From the NCBI RefSeq assembly GCF_020497125.1, contig NC_059073.1:10251225-10315224 (forward strand): 64,000 bases of DNA, given 5' to 3'. A model generated the notes under the pieces. The model had not been told where the DNA came from, searched no databases, and was given only the letters and a program-made list of their open reading frames with translations. Origin of the DNA: Mauremys mutica. Its lineage: Eukaryota > Chordata > Testudines > Geoemydidae. This document shows positions 33,096 to 45,317 of this stretch, in pieces (position 1 is the first letter of the stretch; each line of letters opens with the position of its first letter). The translations under genes were made by a program, and so were the position numbers.

Positions 33096-34978
33096 TCAGT
33101 GTAGCTACACACTGACTTTTGTATACAACTGAAAGCAATTTTTAACCCACATTTTTAAAAAGAAAATAGGTAACTTAGATCTTACCATAATTGCTTCCTG
33201 TACATATTCTTCATAAGCTAAACCCTGAACCCACTAAAGCCAATATAAAACAATGACTTGATTTAGATTTGTCCCTTAAAACCCCAGTAATTTGAGGAAA
33301 TTTATCTAATATTCATAAGAGAACTTCTATTATTGTTAGGTGCTTTATTATCATTATGTGCTTTAAATGGTGAGTAAGAAAATTATTCAAAGCTGTGGTT
33401 AAGGATCTAAATGGATTTAAGGTAATTTATTTGGCTCCAGTCAGGATTAAAAATTAAGCCAACATAAAATATTGTCCGCTTGATAAACTATGACGTTGGA
33501 GGCATTACCAGACTATAGTCTACTGGTCTGAATCTCAGGCATGCTGAGTGTCCACAGCTTACGTTCAACTTAACAGGAGCAGTTGCTGGACTGCCCCTCT
33601 GAAAATCAGGCCATTGATTTTTTTAATGAGGATTGGTGAAATTATTTGAACCTTTATTCAAAATCTGAATCAACCATGTCTGGAGAGCTCTCAGCCCCTT
33701 GAAGAGTTGAGCCCAAGATGGCCAGCTCTACCACTGAAGATCAGTCACCGTTGATTTGTGGATGACATTGATGACAGAAGGGATGACAGTGAAATATCTG
33801 CCCAACAAAGATAAAATCCCAGACAAGTGATTTATAACTAAATTGAGAAATGTTATCAGGACAGAATAGAGTTCCAAAGGAAGGAGCTAGCATCATGGAT
33901 ATCAGAAGAATCCAGTTTGTATTACACAGTGAAAATTTTAAAAATAGATGCTCCGCTTGTTTTACTGCTATGTTGCTGCTGTGTTAGACGTCTAGAGTCA
34001 GTCACTGGAGTGGACTTCACCAGTTAGTGGAGATCTCTAGTTTGTGGCGGGATTCCATGCCTGTCCTGATTTGATGTAACCACAGCTGAGACACAAACGG
34101 GGACTGTCGAGATTCAAAGATAGCATGTTTACTAAGTGAAGCAGAAGAGATTTTTTTCCCCTGGCTGAGCTGTTAGGGGCTGGGCTAAACATGTCTCAGC
34201 TGGAAGTCCCTTTTCTTCATATCTTACACTTTGCCAGTTAAAGTTGGTGTCTTTTTACTTCAGTGCATGTGAAATGGTGGTTCTAAAATGTCCTTTTGTG
34301 GAAATTCATATCTGACAGGCCCACATCTTCAAAACATACTTGTGTACATAGGCAGATTTGCATATGCCCAGCTTGGGTGCCTGCAATACCTGAGGTTGTA
34401 TATGCAATTCCCTGATGGACATGCTCAGATCAGGTTGGAACTTGTGTGTGTGGGTATATTTCCTTCTATAATCCATCTGGGATCTTTTTGTTTTCTCCTT
34501 CTTTAAAATATACAAAAGAAATTAAATGTATAAAACTTGCTGATGTTAAAGCAATGATTGTTATGGTTGATTTTTTTCCCCACCCGCACAGGAGTCTGGA
34601 AATTCAAAATTATGGTTCCCACAGCAACTCCACTATATTGTGCATATTTTAAGGCATTACTGTTAACACCTTGTACAGTGATATAAAATGCAGCATATGT
34701 GCAGAAGAGCTGATTTGTGCTTGTTTTGGAAATCACACAGTGAATTTCCTGATGTTTGTGTAGGAAAAATCTCCATGAGAATGCTGCCATAATGCAGAGG
34801 GTTCATCCCCCCACCCCTTTCCCAATTGCAATTCATTGTAACAGGTTTAAAAACGGATAGAATCCGTACCCTACAATCTTCCACGTGTGCTAGTGGGCAG
34901 GCATGGTGAGATGTTCAGTTACCTAAATCCTAATGAGAATCCTTTGGGAAGTAATGAATTCCCTCTCTGGTGGCAATG
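33096..34978. other. Intron; no gene recognised
   Basis: Open frames of 64-95 codons at 34288-34884 overlap on both strands with no domain. No repeat identified. Confidence 0.35.
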
Positions 34979-34986
34979 CTTTACAG

Positions 34987-35287
34987 CAGTGCTTCTCACA
35001 CTGTGGGTCAGGACCCCATTTTAATGGAGTCGCCAGGGCTGGCTTAGATTTGCTGGGGCCCAGAGCCAAAGCCCAATCCCAAACCCGAGGGCTTCAGCCC
35101 TGGGAGCCGGGGCTAAGGTTACAGGCCCCCTGCCTGGGGCAGTGGGGCTTCGGCTTTGCCCCCCCAACCCCCGGGATGATGGGGCTTGGGCGGGCTCAGG
35201 CTCAGGCTCTGTCCCCACCCCGGGGTTGTGTAGTATTTTTTTGTTGTCAGAAGGGGGTCGCATTGCGATGAAGTTTGAGAACCGCTG
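34987..35287. mobile_element. hAT MITE
   Basis: Ends cagtgcttctcacact and, inverted, cagcggttctcaaact. Duplication ctttacag/ctttaaag (34979-34986, 35288-35295). The internal Pro/Gly frame at 34933-35271 is not a gene. Confidence 0.85.
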
Positions 35288-35599
35288 CTTTAAAGGATGC
35301 AAAGTGAAACTTCAGGAGACTTTGTTTTAAGGTATTTGCATTAATGTTTGTTTAATTATTCTATTTTGCTTATTTGGCTTTACAGTATCTACCAAGAGAC
35401 ACTGATCACAAGCTCTAGACTCCTTTAACAGGCACATAAATGCACAATCAAATGTAAAAAACAAAAGCCATCAGCAACTCCGCAAAGTATGGCTGTACCT
35501 CCTTAAACCATGTTGCAAAGGAGAATTGAGGAAAAGTATCTTGTTCTTATCAGTTATTACTTCTCATATAACATCTCCTTCCCCAAACACCTCACTGAG

Positions 35600-35770
35600 C
35601 AGGGGGTTGGACTAAATGACCTCCTGAGGTCCCTTGCAACCCTGATATTCTATGAAAGAGGAGACTTGCAGTGTACCATAAATCATAGCACCATAGAAGT
35701 TTAGAGCTGGAAGGGACGTCTGGAGGTCATCTAGTCCAGCGCCCAGTGCCCTGCAATATGTCCTGAAGAT
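35600..35770. repeat. CR1/Cry I tail (+) followed by CR1 3' end (-)
   Basis: 35597-35656 has 'gagcagggggttggactaaa' on +. 35680-35750 has 'tagagctggaagggacgtct' on minus. Confidence 0.75.
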
Positions 35771-36775
35771 AAACAAGTACAAGCTACATTGAATGAAAAG
35801 GAGGAGTGAGTTCTAAAGCTGAAGGGCTCTCAAGTACCCTGCCATGCCATCAGCTACACTGAAATGGACCAGGGAGCATCCAGCTTGAGCACCACCGCTA
35901 GTCTTGAATGGGTCAGTATGTCAGCAGCCCCAGTGTATTCTGCATGGGTGAACTCTCTTCAGGGCTCCTTCTTTTGCTCAAGGTTCTCACAGGGTCTTCA
36001 GTTGTTATAATTGGTCGTGAACTCAGTTTTACTTATTACTCGACTGATAATGGATCCCCTCAACACACATCCCTCCTGACTGATCCCTGGAAATGTTTGG
36101 AAGGGAAAAGTACAACTTTGTTACAAATAAGAAATACAATGTAAACTGGAACTTTTCCAGAAATTGGCAAAATCCAAACTGACAGTTTAAAAAAAACCCA
36201 AAACACTTTTTTTCGGGTGTTTTTAGAAAATAAAATGACTGTAATTCTGATCATATAATGCCACCCTCATTATTTCCTCCTTCCCACTCAGGGGAAGAGG
36301 ATAATTACTACGGTTGAACAGAACAGTTGCCATTTTTTAAAATTATTTTTTATTTCTGTAAATCGTACCAATTTATCTCGGCTTTAAATGCCCTTCCTCC
36401 TTGCAGGAAGTGTGACTTCTGCTTCTTTTGTGTGTGTGCGCACGGGCATTTGCACGCTTGTGTATGCATGCATGTGTACATCTCTCTATAAATTCCTCTT
36501 TGTTGATGAATACAACAAAATTCTCATTTGGGACATTAAGATTTAATCTTCAGCTTTAACGAGAATCATCCATTGACTTTATACATAATTTATCATACCT
36601 CTACTGTGGCCACAATCTAAAAAGACAATATTTGCCAAACATGCTATGTGAAGTACTGCAGTTGAGATGTGATGAAATGTCCATTCAAGTCAATCTGCTT
36701 ACTTCAGTGGGTTTTGGGTTACCCCCTTATTTCCTATACTTAGAAGAGGAAATGTCTGTGGTAATGTTGTGGTAT
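35771..36775. other. Intron; no gene recognised
   Basis: Includes a TG/CG-rich stretch at 36430-36475. Otherwise unassigned. Confidence 0.35.
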
Positions 36776-36779
36776 TTAT

Positions 36780-36925
36780 TGTCCTACTATTGTTGTTATC
36801 TATTTATTTGTAGTACCATAACACCTAGGAGCCCCAGTCAGAGAGCAGGTCCTCATTGTGCTTGGAACTGTACACAACCAGAACAAAATGGCCCCAAAGA
36901 GATTACAATCAAAATAAATTATGAC
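36780..36925 (-). repeat. MIR-like SINE fragment
   Basis: 'ttatttgtagtaccataaca', 'cctaggagccccagtca' and 'ccccaaagagattacaatc' are the reverse of the 3' half seen at 48950-49075. Confidence 0.6.
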
Positions 36926-37808
36926 TGGTCAATATAAATAATGTCCACAATGACTTTAATGTAACTACTGTGTATCATACTTTTCATCCCAGCATTTTTT
37001 GCAGGATTGTTATGTCAAAATGATATATTCATCCGGAATCCAAACTGAATAGTCATGGAGTGTTTGGGGTTTTTTTGAAATACAAAACATCCTCTTACAG
37101 TCATACAGACTGACAAAAAGAAGGCTTTTGCATACAAATGGAACAGATTTTTATTATGATCGTCTAACAAATGGCTCATCCTAATGTCAGTCCCGATTCC
37201 TAATGTTTTGGATTAGCTGGTATATCTTAAGCAATCAGGATTGTCTGCAGTTTATCTAGTAAATATAATGTCAATTGGTACATCTGTTCAAGGTTATTTC
37301 AACGTTAACTACCCCCATAATGAAGAAATATGTTAATTGAATAATTTTCTTCTGGTTCATGTCCCCTTCACTGGGAACTGAAACAAGACTTGATTAAACT
37401 AATGCAGTCACCTGATCAGACTACAGAAGACTTTATAGCACTCTGATTAGCTATGACGTTGGTTAGGAGACAGCGAGTGAATGAGCTATAGGCTTTGATG
37501 GTGAATCCTCCATGTTCAGTTCTTCAGATAGACAAAGTGACACTTTCACCCAATCTAAACTTTCTCTCTAAAGCAGAGCTTTGGATCATAACAGAACCCT
37601 GATTAAGGTGCTTTTCTAGCTAAGTAGCCAGCCCATGGCAGAGGAGCCAGCAAATTGAGCTTGGAACGGAGGTTTGTACTGGAAGTCTGGCAGGTTTTTG
37701 TGTGTGTGTGTGTGTGCGCGCGCGCTCCATGACAGGAGCTTAAGAGGAAGGGCTATGACAGCTACAGAGGCAGCAGTAATAGTGACCCAAGGAATGGAAG
37801 AGACCATG
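36926..37808. other. Intron; microsatellite only
   Basis: (TG)n then (CG)n at about 37698-37727. The remainder is unassigned. Confidence 0.4.
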
Positions 37809-37809
37809 A

Positions 37810-37993
37810 AGATGACTCAGCAGTTTGAGCATTGGCTTGCTAAACCCAGGGTTGTGAGTTCAGTCCTTAAGGGGGCCATTTAGGGAACTGGGGTAAAAAT
37901 CTATCTGCAGATTGGTCCTGTTTTGAGCAGGGGGTTGGACTAGATGACCTCCTGAGGTCCCTTTTCCAACCCTGATATTCTATGATTCTATGA
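37810..37993 (+). mobile_element. Cry I SINE
   Basis: 'gatgactcagcagtttgagc', 'attggcttgctaaacccagg', 'gttgtgagttcagtcc', then the tail 'gagcagggggttggactaga' ending in two attctatg units. Full length. Confidence 0.9.
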
Positions 37994-37995
37994 CT

Positions 37996-39545
37996 GGATG
38001 TGGACGCTGCGGCATGTACATTATCCTGGAGTGGGTACCTGAAAAGTGCTTCATTTGTATGAAGTGCCACCTGAGAGAGCTGATGGAAGAGAAGATCTGA
38101 GGTTTAGAGATGTGGTAGAAACTATGGTTGAGTTTGAAGTGGATTCAAGCAGATGATGGAGGGAAAGCAAGAAGAGACTGAATGGAAATCAAGACTCGCA
38201 AGTGCAAGCTGGACTGGAGAACTGTGAGGGTAGAGTGCTGGGTGACAAGAGCGGCCAGTGGAAGCGTGTGACTGTGAGAACCAGGCAGAGGACAAGACTG
38301 GCTAGTGAAGGAGAGCTCAGGAACAGGTTTACTGAGTAGGAGGCTGAAGATGGGGTACAGCAAGCAGTACAAGAGGTGGGAGGGCAAGGAATAAGAGAAG
38401 AGTGGCTAGTCCTACAAGAAGAGGGGAAGAGTCAGTGGAGATAGCCAGCATTCAGAGCCCCAGGAGAACAGAGAGAGATTTGCAGAAGACTGCAAGTGAG
38501 AACACAAGACAAGAGGACTTGCAGCTAGAGAGAACAGAAGGGGGAAGGCTGGGGAATTGCATCAGCACCGGGAAGAGGCAGGTCTATGTGTTTGGGGGGC
38601 CTCCCTACTAAGAAGAACAGACAGACCTGTCACCAGATCTGACCCAGCGACTAGAAGGGTGTTCTGTCTCCGGGGAGCTAAAATATGGGATGTGAACCTG
38701 AGGCTGAAGAGGATCCTAATTGGAGCTGTAAAGAATCCACTGATTTTCCTTCATGTAGGAGCAAATGATACAGCTAGATTCTCACTGGAATGCAACCAGG
38801 GAGACTATGCCAGGGTAGGGAAGATGCTTGAAGAAATGGAGGTTCAGGTGATGATCTTCAATGGGATTCTACTTGTCCGTAGAGGAGGAGAGCAAAGGTG
38901 AGACAAGATTATGATGATCAACAGATGGCTCAGGCAGTGGTGCTATAAGGAGGGCTTTTGAGTGTTTGACCACTGGGAGGCATTCACAGAGAGAAGACTG
39001 TTCTCGTGAGATGGACTCCACCTGAACAGGGAGGGGAATAGACTTCTGGGATGGAGGTTGGCACAACTGATTAAAACAGCTTTAAACTAGGAATTCAGGA
39101 GAGACAGTTGAGAGACACTCGTAATATCCATGCCTGTTTCTAACATTGTGTGGGAGGAAAATCAAGTAAGAGAGGATACAGCAGTAGAGAAAGGAACAAC
39201 AGAGGGTAGGAGAATGGATAGCAAGAGGAAAGATAGTGCCAATACCAATGACACTAACAATCAGGTAGGCGATACTAGCAGTAGAATGACTGTACCTAAT
39301 TAGGCGAGGAATCTGGGAAAAGCCAAGCAGAAACAACTAAGATGTCTGTACACCAGTGCAAGGAGCCTGGGTAACAAAATGGAGGTACTAGAACTCTTGG
39401 TGCAGCAAGTAAAACCAGATATTACAGAGATAACAGAAACATGAGGGCATAGTAGTTGAGACTGGAGCATAGGTATTAAAGGATATGTGCTGTTCAAGAA
39501 AGAAAGGTGGTGGAATAGCATGGTACAGTGCAAATGGTGGATTTG
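37996..39545 (+). mobile_element. CR1 LINE 5' half: ORF1 and start of ORF2, decayed
   Basis: At 37996-38095 the frame reads GCGRCG, then EKCFICMKCHLRELMEEK, a Cys-rich finger followed by a short coiled coil, as at the N-terminus of CR1 ORF1. At about 38730-38775 PLIFLHVGANDTAR is the GxND block of the SGNH-esterase domain of CR1 ORF1. At 39000-39040 the DGLHLN-type 'DGLHLNREGNRLLG' block closes it. At about 39335-39420 LYTSARSLGNKMEVLE and VKPDI mark the start of the ORF2 endonuclease. Several stops break the frames. CR1 copies are normally 5' truncated, so an ORF1-bearing copy is uncommon. Confidence 0.75.
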
Positions 39546-39549
39546 CTCT

Positions 39550-39705
39550 TACTTGAAGTCTTTAAGTCATGGTCTGAGGACTTCAGCAACTTCAGCAACT
39601 CTGGTACAGGAGGAGGTGGGTGAGGCTATGGAATGTGATTTGCAAGTCAGACTAGATGATCACAATGGTCCCTTCTGGCCTTAAAGTCTATGAGTCTATG
39701 GCCCA
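39550..39705 (+). repeat. CR1-type 3' tail
   Basis: 'caagtcagactagatgatca' and 'tcccttctggccttaaagtc' then tatgagtctatgg. A second LINE end directly after the CR1 5' half, either from internal deletion or a separate insertion. Confidence 0.7.
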
Positions 39706-39843
39706 AAGTCTTTGTTATGTTTGACATATATATTTGTATCAGACAGAGGACATGTTCCAACCAACATGATCACAGCTTTGTTCCAGGATGCCAGAGTACT
39801 TTACGAACTATATACATCACTTGCTTTCCATTCAACTTATCCT

Positions 39844-39873
39844 CCACTTCCTTCCTTCCTTCCTTCCTTCCTA
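39844..39873. repeat. (TTCC)n microsatellite
   Basis: Six to seven tandem units. Confidence 0.9.
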
Positions 39874-40143
39874 TCTCTGTGATAGAAGGCATCAGCTGTG
39901 TAACAGGGCACAGGGCTGATGCACAGCAAGGTCAAGAAATGAGTACCCCACATTAAAACTCCAGGGAGAATGTAAATTGGCAGACTGGTATTTCTAGTAT
40001 CAGACCTTGAGTTTGAACAGGAACTCCTCTTTCATTAGTGGTAGTTAACAATTATGTTGTGATAGGGTCATTCCAATGAACACAGATGATCAGGATTTCA
40101 GTTTTACATCTTATGAGCCATACAGAATGGTCCAAACATCTTT

Positions 40144-41135
40144 GGTCCAGATTTTTAGAAGGTATATAGATGTTGCTGTGCCCAGCAACGCAATGCCTCA
40201 CTGATTTTGGTGTCTGAATTGCATTTTCAAAAGGGATTTAGGCACTAAAGCAGGGGTGGGCAAACTACGGCCCACATCCACAGCATTGGACCTTTTAATC
40301 CAGCCCTTGAGCTCCAACCGAGGAGCGGGGTTGGGAGCTTGCCTTGCTCTGCTCTGTGCGTTCAGCAGCTCCACCTGGGGCAGCTAGGGGGCTCCGCATG
40401 CTGCCCCTGCCCCAAGGGCCGGCTCTGCAGCTCCCATTGGCCGGGAACCACAACCAATGGTGTGGGGGCGGTGCCTGCGGATGGGGCAGTGCGGCACTAC
40501 CTCCGTGTGGGAGCCGGAGGGGGGATGGGCCGCTGTTTTCACGAGCCGCTTCAGGTAAGCTTTGCCTGGATCCTGCACCTCTGAGCCTCCCTCGTGCCCC
40601 AACCCTCTGCCCGAGCCCTGATTGCCCTCCATATCCTTTGATTCCAGCCCGCAGCACCCTCCTGCACCCCAAACATCTCATACCCAGCCCCACTCCAGAG
40701 TCTGCACCCCCAACCGGAGCCTCACCCTCCCATGCGCCCCAATCCCCTACCCCAGGCGAGAGCCTCCTCCCACCCTCTGAACCTCTCCATCCCAGCCCAG
40801 AGCACCCTCATGTGCCCCAAGCCCCTCATCCCCAGCCCCACCCCAGAGTCTGCACCCCCATCTGGAGCCCTCATCTCCCCCTCCTCCACCCCGTGCCTCT
40901 CAATCCCCTGCCCCAGCTGGCCTGCCATACAATTTCCATTCCGAGATGTGGCCCTCAGGCCAAAACGTTTGCCCACACCTGCACTAAAGAGCCAAAATCT
41001 CACTGGCAGTTGATGGGGATTTAGGTGCTAAATGCCTAAATACCTTTAGAAAGTGAGGTGTAAACACCTAAATCAGTTTGGCGGTGCAATGCTGAGCATA
41101 GCAATGCCTAAATAACATTACAAATCTGGGCCTTC
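40144..41135. mobile_element. Palindromic MITE carrying an inserted hAT element
   Basis: The outer arms 'ggtccagatttttagaaggt' (40145) and '..taacattacaaatctgggcc' (41115-41134) are inverted partners. Inner gatttaggcactaaa and ggggatttaggtgctaaatg blocks surround the hAT insertion at 40251-40981. Confidence 0.6.
40251..40981. mobile_element. hAT non-autonomous element, 731 bp
   Basis: Ends caggggtgggcaaact and, inverted, caggtgtgggcaaacg. Perfect 8-bp duplication cactaaag (40243-40250, 40982-40989). GC-rich, with an internal ccccagccc/ctgcacccc repeat. The 226-codon Pro-rich frame (40344-41024) runs past the element end and has no hAT transposase signature. Confidence 0.9.
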
Positions 41136-42120
41136 AGTTTAAAACAAAAGATAGAAAGGTGAACTTCCAGAGACACCTTGTCCTCGAACACTGTGGGGAC
41201 AAAGCTGCCCTCTCCTGAATTAAAGATACTGCTTCCCAACAACACCCTGGATTTTCCTTGGCGATTTTCCATCAAACTGTCCATAGTTTATCCTGCTTCA
41301 CGTGTGGGGTTTGCCAAAAATCAAAGCCACAGGTGGAGTGGTTGCTGATTTAGCTGGAAAATGCAGCTGTCTGTATCTGGCACATGGGTGAAAGATTTCA
41401 TAGTCAATGACTGGATTTTTTTGTTCTTTGCGAGCTCAAAAGGGAATAGGTCATTTGTAGGAGGAGCAGCGACAGAGAGTGAGTCTCTTGTGCTAAGCCT
41501 CCACAATAGTCCGTGTGCTTTGATGTTTAAACCAGCGTATTCAGCCGCTTCCATCCCATACCCCAATCTCTGAGTCATTATCGGAGTCTTCACACAGGCT
41601 GAATGACAGGTTGTTTTGTCTGAAATGAGTACCCCAAGACTCACTGCCTTCCTGTGTCAGCGCTTGCATTTGTGTTCTTTAATCCTGCCGTGCTCAAGAT
41701 GTAGAGCACATAGAATGAGTGTGTGGGAAACGGTGACGCCAGGGGTGTGTGGGTGGCTTGTGAGGTACTGAAATGAAAGGCCTGCCTGCATGTGCCTGGT
41801 TAATTAGAAGACAGTGCTATGGGGGCTTGATATTAGCGAGCTAGGCTCAGTCACATAACATGGCTCCACCAGTGTCCACTTTAGTGAGCCTCCCTAGTCA
41901 GTGATTGCTCTATAACATTTTTAAATTGACATAATTACCTAAATATTTACAGTGTCCCCATGTTATTTCTGATGCTAAGTACAAGGGAGAGTGCAAACCC
42001 CTGACACGGTGTTATTTAAGGCCTAACTGGAAAGATTGTACAGGGGACCACTGTATATAAGAGTGTAGACAGGCAGTCATTGCTCAATGTCTATACAGAT
42101 CTTACTGGAGTCTCAGACAG
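41136..42120. other. No gene recognised
   Basis: Unassigned. Short opposite-strand frames at 41321-41644 mirror each other. Confidence 0.35.
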
Positions 42121-42345
42121 TGCTTTTGCATATGCACCAACTAATGCCTATCTCCTTGCACAGTGTATATATATTGACAGTGCTGCACTGTGCAGCCATA
42201 GCCAGTGCTGCTGGCTATGCACCGACAGAAGCCAGAGTCTTTGCTCAGTGCACAAATTATACTGACTGCTGTGCAGTCACAGCCAGCGCGGCTGCCTGTA
42301 GGCTGACCCATGCCAGCGATTCCTTGTCCAATGCACAGCCTGTTT
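42121..42345. repeat. Degenerate tandem repeat, about 80-87 bp period
   Basis: Three diverged units start near 42121 (gcttttgcatatgcaccaac), 42208 (ctgctggctatgcaccgac) and 42289 (cggctgcctgtaggctgacc). Each contains a 'tgc(a/t)cagtg' and 'cagccatagccag' type block. The family is not one I recognise. Confidence 0.5.
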
Positions 42346-43069
42346 GGGATGTGGATGCAGTTTTCCCCCCTGCAGTTGGCTTTGTGCAGGCTTCAGTGTT
42401 AGAGTTAAAACCAATATAGGCTAAATCTCTGGACTGATTAATGTTAGTATTGGTCTGTAGCAAATCTAAAGTCTCCGTAGCAATAAAATAAAATAAAAAT
42501 CATTCTAATTCCTGGACTGGTTGTGTTTGCTTGTATTTTGTTAACTGCACAATTTTGTTTTTATTTTTCTTCCTTGAGCAGGAAGCTGCTGATGTAATAG
42601 GCATGTCGTTTATGCTCAGTGGAAGGGTGGGTGGGTTTAGCCTGGGTGATGGTGATGCTTCATCATTTAGATGACCTCATCCATTTTCCCATCCCCTCCC
42701 CCTTCAGAAATTACATTGCAAGAGTGGAAATCGACTCTTGCTCTGGCAAAAGTCAGGCAGTTACCAGGAAACAAATGTGAAACCTTACTCGGTGTGTCAC
42801 CTTGTTCCAAAGTGAATGCAGCATTATTTAATGCATTTAAACCCCTGAGGAGATGGATTGTTGAAAGGAAGAATATTGTATTCTTCTAAACCCTCTTTGA
42901 CAACGGCATTTATAATGTGATTAAAGGTGAATGGCAGTGGTATTTCCCCCAGAAGAATACATTTAAAAATAGCATAACCCTTGCATCACTAGCATGAAGA
43001 TATAAGTCCTTGGTAAATTGCGTTAATGAACCAGAGACAGATATCCCCTTTTCAGCTTTGCCTTTCTAA
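42346..43069. other. No gene recognised
   Basis: An (AAAAT)n-like run at 42480-42500 precedes unassigned sequence. Confidence 0.35.
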
Positions 43070-43319
43070 GGGCTGGTCTGCACGGGGTGTGTGTGTGTGT
43101 CAATCTAAGATACGCAACTTCAGCTACGCTATGTTGAAGTATCTTAGTTCGACTTACCTGGCTATCCTCACGGCAGCAAGTCAACTGCCGCGGCTCACCC
43201 ATCGACTCTGCTTACTCCTCCTGCCAAGGTGGAGTACGGGCGTCAATTCGGGGATCGATTTATCGCATCTAGATGAGACGCGATAAATCGATCCCCAATA
43301 GATCGATTACTACCCGCCA
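43070..43319. mobile_element. PIF/Harbinger-type MITE, 3' truncated
   Basis: It starts gggctggtctgcac after TAA (43067-43069). It contains a (GT)n run, then the mirrored gcaacttcagctacgct block and the palindrome tcgatttatcgcatct / agacgcgataaatcga (43255-43292). It stops at 'ctacccgcc' without the usual gtgtagac end. Confidence 0.75.
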
Positions 43320-43424
43320 ACCACAGCCAGCAGCACAGGCTGTGACTCTACAATACAGCCTTGCCTGTATGTGTATTCTGTTCACAGGGCAAGGAGAATG
43401 GTAGTATAGAATGGCATATAGAGA

Positions 43425-44660
43425 ATGGTAATAGAATTAATGCCAATCAACATAGGTTTATGGAAAATAGATCCTGTCAAACTAACTTGAGTTTTGTTTT
43501 TACAAGATTACAAGTTTGGTGCAGATAAGAGTGCAAAAGTAAAATACTTCTGTAAGGCGTTTGACTTGCTACCGCAAAACATTTTGATTGAGAAAAAAAA
43601 CTTAGAATGCTATAAAATGAACATGGCACACATTCAATGGATTAAAAAGTGGCTAATTGATAAATCTCAAAATGTAATTGTAAATGGCGACTCATCATTG
43701 AATGGGTGAGTTTTTAGTGAGGTCGTGCACAGATCAGTTTTTGGCCCTGTACTGTTTAACCTTTTTATCAATGATCTGGAAGAAAACATAAATTCATTAT
43801 TGATGAAGTTTACAGATGACACAAAAACTGGGGGAAGTGGTACATAACAAAGAGGACCGGTCATGGATACAGAGCAACCTCTATCTCTTGCTAAACTGGG
43901 TATATGCAAACACTGTGTTTTAGAACAGCTTAAATGTAAATGTAGACACCTATGACTAAATAACACAGGCCATAGTTACATGATGGGGACTCTATCTTGG
44001 GAAGCAGTGACTCTGAAAAAGATTTGGGGGTCATGGTGCATAATCCGCTGAATGTGAGCTCCCTGGTTTATGCATCTGAACAGGACTAGAGAGGTTATTT
44101 TACCTCTGCTTTTGGTACTGGAGTGACTGCTGCTGGGATACTGTGTCCAGTTCTGGTGCCCAGAGTTCAAGAAGGATGTTGATTAATTGGAGATGGTTCA
44201 GAGAAGAGCCAGGAGAATGATTAAAGGATTAGAAAACATGTCTTATAGTGATAGACTCAAGGAGCTCAATCTATTTAGCTTAACAAAGAGAAGGTTAAGG
44301 GGTGATTTGATTGCACTCTGTAAGTACCCACATGGGAACAAATTTTTGAAATAGGCTCTTCAACCTAGTAGACAAAGATGTAACAACATTCAGTGGCTAG
44401 GAGTTGAAATTAGACACATTCAGAGTGGAAATAAAGCATAAAAATTTAACAGCAAGAGTATTTAACCATTGAAACAATTTACCACAAGTTGTGGTGGATT
44501 CTTCATCACTGGCAATTTTAAAATCAAGATTGGATTTTTTTTCTAAAAGATCTCATCTTGATCAAACAGGAATTTGATTCAGGCAATGTCTGTGTGATGC
44601 CGGAGATCAGACTAAATAATCACAATGGTCCCTTCTGGCCTTGGACTCTGTAATCTCAAG
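43425..44660 (+). mobile_element. CR1 LINE, RT to 3' end, decayed
   Basis: RT blocks: AFDLLPQNILIEK at about 43558, FGPVLFNLFINDL at 43741-43779, and MKFTDDTKTGG at 43803 where FADD is FTDD. ORF2 C-terminal sequence and the tail 'cacaatggtcccttctggcc' (44621) follow. Multiple stops. Confidence 0.9.
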
Positions 44661-44822
44661 TGCTCAGACCCAGGTGCCAGTCACGTAGGCTAACTATGCA
44701 GTATAGACATAGCCTCAGAGTCATGTTTTTTTTTCCTTCCTCCCATCTTGCTCTGCAGAAAAGTAAGTTGTTTCAACCATTTGTGAAGCAACTTATTTCT
44801 CCAATGCACCTGACCAGCTACT

Positions 44823-45100
44823 CAGGCCATGGCTACACTTGCAAATTTGCAGCGCTGCAGCAGGGTGTGAAAACACACCCTCTCCAGCGCTGCAAATTGC
44901 GGCGCTGCAAAGCGCCAGTGTGGTCAAAGCCCCAGCGCTGGGAGCGCGGCTCCCAGCGCTGTACGTTATTCCCCACAGGGAGGTGGAGTACGGACAGCGC
45001 TGGGAGAGCTCTCTCCCAGCGCTGGCGCTTTGACTACACTTAGCGCTTCAAAGCGCTGCCGCGGCAGCGCTTTGAAGTGCAAGTGTAGCCATAGCTTCAG
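44823..45100. mobile_element. GC-rich MITE with 22-bp ends
   Basis: Ends ggccatggctacacttgca and, inverted, agctatggctacacttgca. The interior consists of cccagcgctggg and gcgctgcaaagcgc palindromes. Likely hAT-class by composition, but no clean 8-bp duplication. Confidence 0.65.
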
Positions 45101-45317
45101 TCTGGTTAGTAATGGGATGGAACTGAGGTACCTCCTTGTTGGGACTGGTGGAGTGGTATAGTGTGTTCCCTCTTACCATGTCTGGAAGACCCACAGTCTA
45201 AGCAGGGTCAAGCTAGGGAGGAGAGGGGCCTTATCCCTCAGATGGCTGAGGAAGGGCTTACCAACGCAGCTACCTCATGAAACAGCATATTGGAAAGTCA
45301 GTTAATTCCCTTGAGTT
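45101..45317. other. No gene recognised
   Basis: Short unassigned gap between repeats. Confidence 0.3.

Noticed and set aside
40344..41024. 226-codon + frame as a Pro-rich protein gene
   Set aside because: It lies mostly within the hAT element, is low-complexity, and crosses the element's end and target duplication.
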